24,418 nucleotides of DNA, taken from NCBI GenBank assembly GCA_900552945.1, contig USBI01000025.1, positions 1 to 24,418 of the forward strand, in the 5' to 3' direction. A program made the translations under genes and the position numbers. The notes beneath the pieces were generated by a model that was given only the letters and a program-made list of their open reading frames with translations, was not told where the DNA came from and did not search any database. Shown in pieces: positions 20,844 to 24,418 of the stretch; within the stretch, counting starts at the first letter, position 1; the number at the start of each line of letters is the position of its first letter. The DNA is from an uncultured Oscillospiraceae bacterium. GTDB taxonomy: Bacteria; Bacillota; Clostridia; Oscillospirales; Ruminococcaceae.

Positions 20844-22061
20844 TCAAAACCTTTCGCATTCCTCTTTTACAATCTCTACATATCGCTTGACCTTGCCGAG
20901 GTCGTGGTGGATGGTATATACATCCCTTTGGGTAAATTCAAGAGCGCAGCCTTTTGCCGCTTTGAGCGTTTTGCGGATGTGACCGCGCAGCGCTTCTTCG
21001 TCCAGCCGTTCCCCAACGCCCAAAAAGTTGGGGCTGGGTTTGCGGTGGTAGACGATTTTTCGGTTTCTTAACTGTTCGCCCATGTACTCTTCGTTGCACC
21101 AGGGGGAGATGGAAACCTTGCGCAGATTCTCCACCTTGCTCAGACAGCTTTCCCAAATGGGGTCGACGGCTTCGCAGCATCCGTAAGAAAGCAGGCCAAA
21201 CCGGCTGAACACCTTCTGGTAATAGGGGAAAATAAAGGTTTCAAACATTTCCGGTGAAATGCCCGCTGTTTCCTGAGAATCCATAAATCCCCAAATTTGG
21301 CTGGTTTTCTTAATATCCTGCTTGGGGAGGTCGTTTGTAAAACAGTAGGTCCCCTGCCCGAGCGGTTCGCTTGAAACGGTGGGAAGAAGAACGCCTTGTT
21401 CTTCCAGAAGGTCATAGTAGCGGCAATAGTCGTCTGCCAGCTGTTTCATCATCTCATGGAATCGCTCCGGTTGATCATACATGGAAAGGTACATGTCTTC
21501 CATGCTCATAATGTGTACAATGTTCTGGGTGAGCACGGCATAATTCGCCTGTCCGACAATCCGCCCCGGCAGAATGCCGTCTAACGCTTCGTTGATCTCA
21601 TCCACTCGTTTTTTCGCTTCCTCCTTTGGGGAAACACCCATGGAGGAGGGTTTGAGTTTTTCAAAGTCGGTTTCCAAGTCGGAGATGACCGGGACAAAAT
21701 GGTGCCCAAGCCCCTCGGTGGTCTCTATTTGTACATCAATGTCAAATGGTTTGAAAAACGAATTGTAGGTAACAGGGATAAAGTCCCGCACGACGGTATC
21801 GTCCCCGAAATAATCGTGATTGATAAGGTTGCACAAAAGCAGATATTCCCAGCGCCGGCCTTCTTCGGTGGTGCACCGCATGAGCTGCGGTACCGCCTCT
21901 TCTACAAAAGTTGCGGTTTCCACAGTGACCAGCGGCTTTACCCGTACACCATCGTTTAAGTCGGTCCACGCTTTTTTCAGCGCTTGCATTTCCGGACTGT
22001 TTGCAACTTCCTGCTGCCGTTTTGCGAGGTCGCGTACCCTTATTTGGTCATTTCGTTCCAT
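20844..22061 (-). CDS. Uroporphyrinogen decarboxylase-like (URO-D superfamily) protein
   Basis: A 405-aa soluble (beta/alpha)8-type protein of the broad URO-D/MtaA/CmuA superfamily. The pattern ...SYGCCEAVDPIWESCLSKVENLRKVSISPWCN is the typical second half of this group, with cysteines that in methyltransferase members bind zinc. There are no heme-synthesis or corrinoid-protein genes beside it, so true heme-pathway UroD is unlikely. It may be a methyltransferase-like or another catabolic enzyme of the kind often annotated only as UroD-family protein in gut Firmicutes. GGGAG lies 8 nt before the ATG. It is divergent from an AraC regulator 131 bp away, which probably controls it. A perfect -10 TATAAT is at 22090-22085 on the minus strand. 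Confidence 0.85.
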   Translation of the reverse strand: MERNDQIRVRDLAKRQQEVANSPEMQALKKAWTDLNDGVRVKPLVTVETATFVEEAVPQLMRCTTEEGRRWEYLLLCNLINHDYFGDDTVVRDFIPVTYNSFFKPFDIDVQIETTEGLGHHFVPVISDLETDFEKLKPSSMGVSPKEEAKKRVDEINEALDGILPGRIVGQANYAVLTQNIVHIMSMEDMYLSMYDQPERFHEMMKQLADDYCRYYDLLEEQGVLLPTVSSEPLGQGTYCFTNDLPKQDIKKTSQIWGFMDSQETAGISPEMFETFIFPYYQKVFSRFGLLSYGCCEAVDPIWESCLSKVENLRKVSISPWCNEEYMGEQLRNRKIVYHRKPSPNFLGVGERLDEEALRGHIRKTLKAAKGCALEFTQRDVYTIHHDLGKVKRYVEIVKEECERF

Positions 22062-22084
22062 GATATCATCTCCCTTTGCCGGAT

Positions 22085-22090
22085 ATTATA
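22085..22090 (-). promoter_or_regulatory. -10 box of the UroD-like gene
   Basis: Minus-strand TATAAT, 24 bp before the start codon. No good -35 is seen at 17-18 bp (TATCAA), which would fit an activator-dependent promoter. The near-palindrome ATTATAGCGCTAAA overlaps it. Confidence 0.5.
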
Positions 22091-22164
22091 GCGCTAAACT
22101 ATGGGATTTGATATACAAAATCATGCCTTAATATTATAAAATCTTGCTTTTTTCATCCGAAAAT

Positions 22165-22170
22165 TATAAT
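22165..22170 (+). promoter_or_regulatory. -10 box of the araC-type gene
   Basis: TATAAT that overlaps the ATG at 22169, so that ATG cannot be the translation start if this promoter is used. The -35 candidate is TTGCTT at 22144-22149 with a short 15-bp spacer, so the promoter is probably weak. Confidence 0.5.
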
Positions 22171-22192
22171 GAGAATAAAAGGGGGGAACGAA

Positions 22193-23038
22193 TTGGAACC
22201 TTCGTTTATGGAGTACAGCCTTTCCACACAGGAATTGGAAAGCGTCAATTTTTTTAAACGGCTGTATTTTGACCGGATTGGTTTTTTCGAATACGCTGTG
22301 TCGCACAGAGCTTCGCGTATCGCTCCGGAGTTCTTTATTGTCTTTCTCTGCGTGCGGGGAAAAGGCTGGCTTGAGCTGGACGGCAAACGCCACGCGGTTT
22401 CTTCAGGGGATGTTTTTTTCAGTTTCCCCGGCGTTGCCCACTTTTACGGCGCGGATGACGATGACCCTTGGTCGATTTACTGGGCGCATTTTCACACCGA
22501 CGAGCCGGATTTTATCGAACTGATGCGGCAAAATGGAATCACTGTTTCAAACCCGCTGTTTCACACGAGTCACCCGCAGGAACTCGCTGGATTGTTCCAA
22601 ACCATTCTTTCCGGCATTTACGGCGCTTCGGAAAACGAGCTGCGGTACCGGCAGAGCGTGTTCAGCCAGCTTTTGTTTAAAGTCCTGCTGATGTCCTCCA
22701 GCCGTGAAGAAAAAAGCGCGTATGTGCGGCAGGCGCTGGAATTTGTTGAGAACAATCTGGCTCAGCCGCTTTCGCTTGATTTGGTCGCTGGTGCTCTGGG
22801 CGTTTCAAAGTATTATCTGAGCCATCTGTTTACAAATGAGATGGGGGTTTCGCTCAAGCAATATATTCTTGACCGGCGGCTTGGCAACGCCCGGTTTTTG
22901 CTGGAGTCCACCGGCAAAAGCGTGGGCGAGGTCGCGCGCCTTTGCGGTTATGGATCCGCGGCTTATTTTTCAAATGCGTTTAAGAAACACAGCGGCCGGT
23001 CGCCCGAACAGTACAAAAAACTGTTTTCTGCCGGGTGA
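22193..23038 (+). CDS. AraC family transcriptional regulator with cupin sensor domain
   Basis: 281 aa from a TTG start. The N-terminal part (about residues 30-110) is an AraC-type cupin sugar-sensing domain: FFIVFLCVRGKGWLELDGK, SSGDVFFSFPGVAHFYGADD. The C-terminal 100 residues hold two helix-turn-helix motifs, LSLDLVAGALGVSKYYLSHLF and the family signature VGEVARLCGYGSAAYFSNAFKKHSGRSPEQYK. TTG at 22193 is 6 nt after GGGGGG; the in-frame ATG at 22169 overlaps the -10 box and has no ribosome-binding site. It is divergent from the UroD-like gene, the usual arrangement for an activator and its target. The gene ends 42 bp from the convergent ribokinase-like gene with no obvious terminator between. 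Confidence 0.93.
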   Translation: MEPSFMEYSLSTQELESVNFFKRLYFDRIGFFEYAVSHRASRIAPEFFIVFLCVRGKGWLELDGKRHAVSSGDVFFSFPGVAHFYGADDDDPWSIYWAHFHTDEPDFIELMRQNGITVSNPLFHTSHPQELAGLFQTILSGIYGASENELRYRQSVFSQLLFKVLLMSSSREEKSAYVRQALEFVENNLAQPLSLDLVAGALGVSKYYLSHLFTNEMGVSLKQYILDRRLGNARFLLESTGKSVGEVARLCGYGSAAYFSNAFKKHSGRSPEQYKKLFSAG

Positions 23039-23080
23039 CGGCCGCTGTGAGATGTCACGCGGCGAACGGTGACGCGCGCG

Positions 23081-23974
23081 TTAATGTTGTTCGGAAAGCG
23101 CTTGGAGCACCTCTTCTTTTGTAGGGATGGACGGTGCTGCTCCTTCTCTGGAGACCGCGATGGCGGATGCCATGGAAGCCATACGGAGGATTTCCGGCAC
23201 TGGAAGCCCTTCGGTGAGCCCGGCGATGAAATAACCGGTAAAGGTGTCTCCGGCGGCGGTGGTGTCTACGACCGGCACGTTGAAGATGCCGTGTGAGAAA
23301 CTTTGGGAAGCGTCGCGGTAACGGACCCCTTCACTGCCCAGTGTGAGGACTACCTTTGCTTTCGGGTATTTTTCCAGAATGCGGTCCAGCATTTCATCCG
23401 GGTCGGAACATCCGGCGATGGCAGCGCCTTCCACCTCATTGATGAGAAAGACGTCTACGGCGGAAAGGTCGCACTCCGCAAGGTTTTCATCAAACGGCGA
23501 GGGGTTCAAAACGATTTTCAGACCGCGTTTCCGCGCGGTTTTGATGATTTCCGGCAAAGAGCTGATCTCATTCTGCAGCAGGATATAATCCCCCTGCTCA
23601 AAGTAGCAGAGCACGTTTCCCGCAAAAATGGGGGTGATGGCCCGGTTGGAACCGGGGAAAAGGAAGATGCTGTTCTGCCCGTTGTCGTCCACCTGAATGA
23701 TTGCCTGACCGTTTTCCACCTTCGCAGTCTCAATCAGGCTGACGTCGACCCCGTTTTCTTTTAAAAAGTCCTTGAGCGGACCGCCGTCTGTGCCGATAAG
23801 CCCTGCGTGATATACCTTTGCGCCGGCACGGGCGAGTGCTACCGACTGGTTTAACCCCTTGCCGCCGAAAAAGGTGTGCAGGCTGTGGGCGGTAATGGTC
23901 TCGCCCGGGCGGACAATGTTCGGCACCCGGTAGACTTTGTCAAAATTCATAGAACCGAAATTAATGATTTTCAC
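23081..23974 (-). CDS. PfkB family carbohydrate kinase, ribokinase-like
   Basis: A 297-aa cytoplasmic sugar kinase. The N-terminal signature FFGGKGLNQSVALARAG (GGKG at 37-40) binds the sugar and is the ribokinase form; substrate loops follow, and the C-terminal ATP-site signature VVDTTAAGDTFTGYF has catalytic base Asp243 and the anion hole. GGKG-x-NQ and the length fit RbsK (ribose to ribose-5-phosphate), although other PfkB sugar kinases share them. The start is GTG at 23974, 9 nt after GAGGT. Monocistronic here. No rbs transporter is nearby; the nucleoside hydrolase in this window is a possible intracellular ribose source. Confidence 0.88.
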   Translation of the reverse strand: MKIINFGSMNFDKVYRVPNIVRPGETITAHSLHTFFGGKGLNQSVALARAGAKVYHAGLIGTDGGPLKDFLKENGVDVSLIETAKVENGQAIIQVDDNGQNSIFLFPGSNRAITPIFAGNVLCYFEQGDYILLQNEISSLPEIIKTARKRGLKIVLNPSPFDENLAECDLSAVDVFLINEVEGAAIAGCSDPDEMLDRILEKYPKAKVVLTLGSEGVRYRDASQSFSHGIFNVPVVDTTAAGDTFTGYFIAGLTEGLPVPEILRMASMASAIAVSREGAAPSIPTKEEVLQALSEQH

Positions 23975-24076
23975 GGTGTGTTACCTCGTTTATATGATGT
24001 AAATTTAATATTAGTGTAGCCCGTACTTATTGCTTTTAGCATAACACATCCTTTCTTTTTTGTAAATTATGGCTGG

Positions 24077-24105
24077 TTGAATTGAAAAAAATGGTATGTT
24101 ACAAT
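24077..24105 (+). promoter_or_regulatory. Promoter of the serine hydrolase gene
   Basis: -35 TTGAAT (24077-24082), 17-bp spacer, -10 TACAAT (24100-24105), in the AT-rich divergent region between the ribokinase-like gene and this gene. The rest of 23975-24167 shows no other clear signal. Confidence 0.65.
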
Positions 24106-24167
24106 ATTAATATTAATTTATTCAACACATCAACGTTTACAACACAGCAACGGAAGGGGTATGTTTT

Positions 24168-24385
24168 ATGCGACAGGAGCTGTTACATGGGTTTCGTCTT
24201 GGGAAAATGGAGCGCGGACTGGACATCCACGGGGTCGAAGTTCGCCAGCACGGCGAAGTCATTGCCAAACATCAGTGGCGGAAAGAATACCGTGAATGTG
24301 TTTTTTCGGTGAGCAAAAGCTTTACTTCCATGGCGCTTGGGTTTGCTCTGGAAGAAGGGCTCATTTCCTTGGATGACCGTGTGAC
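24168..24385 (+). CDS. Beta-lactamase family serine hydrolase (5' fragment)
   Basis: The first 72 codons only, cut by the contig end. They begin MRQELLHGFRLGKMERGLD and contain the class C beta-lactamase/DD-peptidase/esterase active-site block FSVSKSFTSMALGFALEEG, in which the SVSK tetrad supplies the nucleophilic Ser and the Lys, followed by LISLDDRV, typical of this superfamily. The YxN and third motifs are missing beyond the end. No signal peptide, so it is more probably a cytoplasmic esterase-like member than a secreted beta-lactamase. GGAAGGGG precedes the ATG by 7-8 nt. Confidence 0.85.
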
Positions 24386-24418
24386 CTGTCTCTTATACAC
24401 ATCTCCGAGCCCACGAGA
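24386..24418. other. Nextera adapter remnant (artefact)
   Basis: CTGTCTCTTATACACATCT followed by CCGAGCCCACGAGA is the reverse complement of the Nextera read-2 adapter. Read in frame with the serine hydrolase gene it adds the false residues LLYTSPSPR. Not genomic. Confidence 0.97.

Noticed and set aside
22169..22192. ATG start for the AraC gene
   Set aside because: Overlaps the TATAAT box and has no ribosome-binding site; TTG at 22193 has a good SD.
24082..24312. 76-aa plus-strand frame near the right end
   Set aside because: Begins inside the promoter and overlaps the serine hydrolase gene in another frame.
1..24418. CRISPR arrays, insertion sequences, phage genes, toxin-antitoxin pairs
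   Set aside because: No regularly spaced repeats, transposase, integrase, structural phage motifs or paired small toxin genes were seen on either strand.

Overview
The window is a contig of about 24.3 kb of bacterial chromosome with Illumina Nextera transposase adapter left on both ends (1-39 and 24386-24418). The genes at the two ends, copA and a beta-lactamase-type serine hydrolase, are cut by the end of assembly and not by biology. The gene set (IreB, single-domain MntR-like regulator, the cysteine-rich Clostridia-type Lgt, CsoR-type copper operator), consensus SD sequences, TTGACA/TATAAT promoters and many compact intrinsic terminators point to a low-to-mid GC Firmicute. Clostridia, perhaps an Oscillospiraceae/Ruminococcaceae-like gut organism, is the best inference. 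I see no insertion sequence, prophage, integrase or CRISPR array.

Layout. (1) 40-1648: copper ATPase gene copA on the minus strand, with a strong promoter and a G/C-rich palindrome over its start site. (2) 1649-4814: a minus-strand operon read 4617 to 2199, encoding a small two-TM protein, a fused holo-ACP synthase/NAD(P)H-hydrate dehydratase, and a membrane-anchored protein of unknown function. Downstream is a decayed tandem copy of the last gene's 3' end plus its terminator. (3) 4825-8798: divergent from that operon, pheS-pheT behind an attenuator-like leader, then ireB. (4) 8918-11588: a small membrane protein, lgt, tRNA-Arg(ACG), an MntR/DtxR-like regulator and a 167-aa unknown protein, each mostly with its own promoter or terminator. 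(5) 11570-14719: minus-strand GH36 alpha-galactosidase-like gene followed by an aldo/keto reductase. (6) 14841-16821: MarR regulator plus MATE exporter operon. (7) 16835-19618: a 637-aa putative carbohydrate-active protein behind an operator-like inverted repeat, then a YbgC-type thioesterase. (8) 19744-23974: nucleoside hydrolase, uroporphyrinogen-decarboxylase-like protein, divergent AraC regulator and PfkB/ribokinase. (9) The 5' end of a serine hydrolase.

How the genes may work together. The window is mostly housekeeping (Phe-tRNA charging, lipoprotein maturation, cofactor repair, IreK/IreP-linked regulation) with small sugar-use modules. The nucleoside hydrolase and the ribokinase-like enzyme could together turn nucleosides into ribose phosphate. 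The GH36 enzyme and the 637-aa protein lack signal peptides and probably act on imported oligosaccharides. The items most worth a second look are the AcpS-NnrD fusion with terminator-like hairpins in its leader and early coding sequence, the non-T-box attenuator before pheST, the 637-aa protein with its paired operator sites, and the UroD-like/AraC pair. I did not find a convincing multi-gene novel defence or mobile system.
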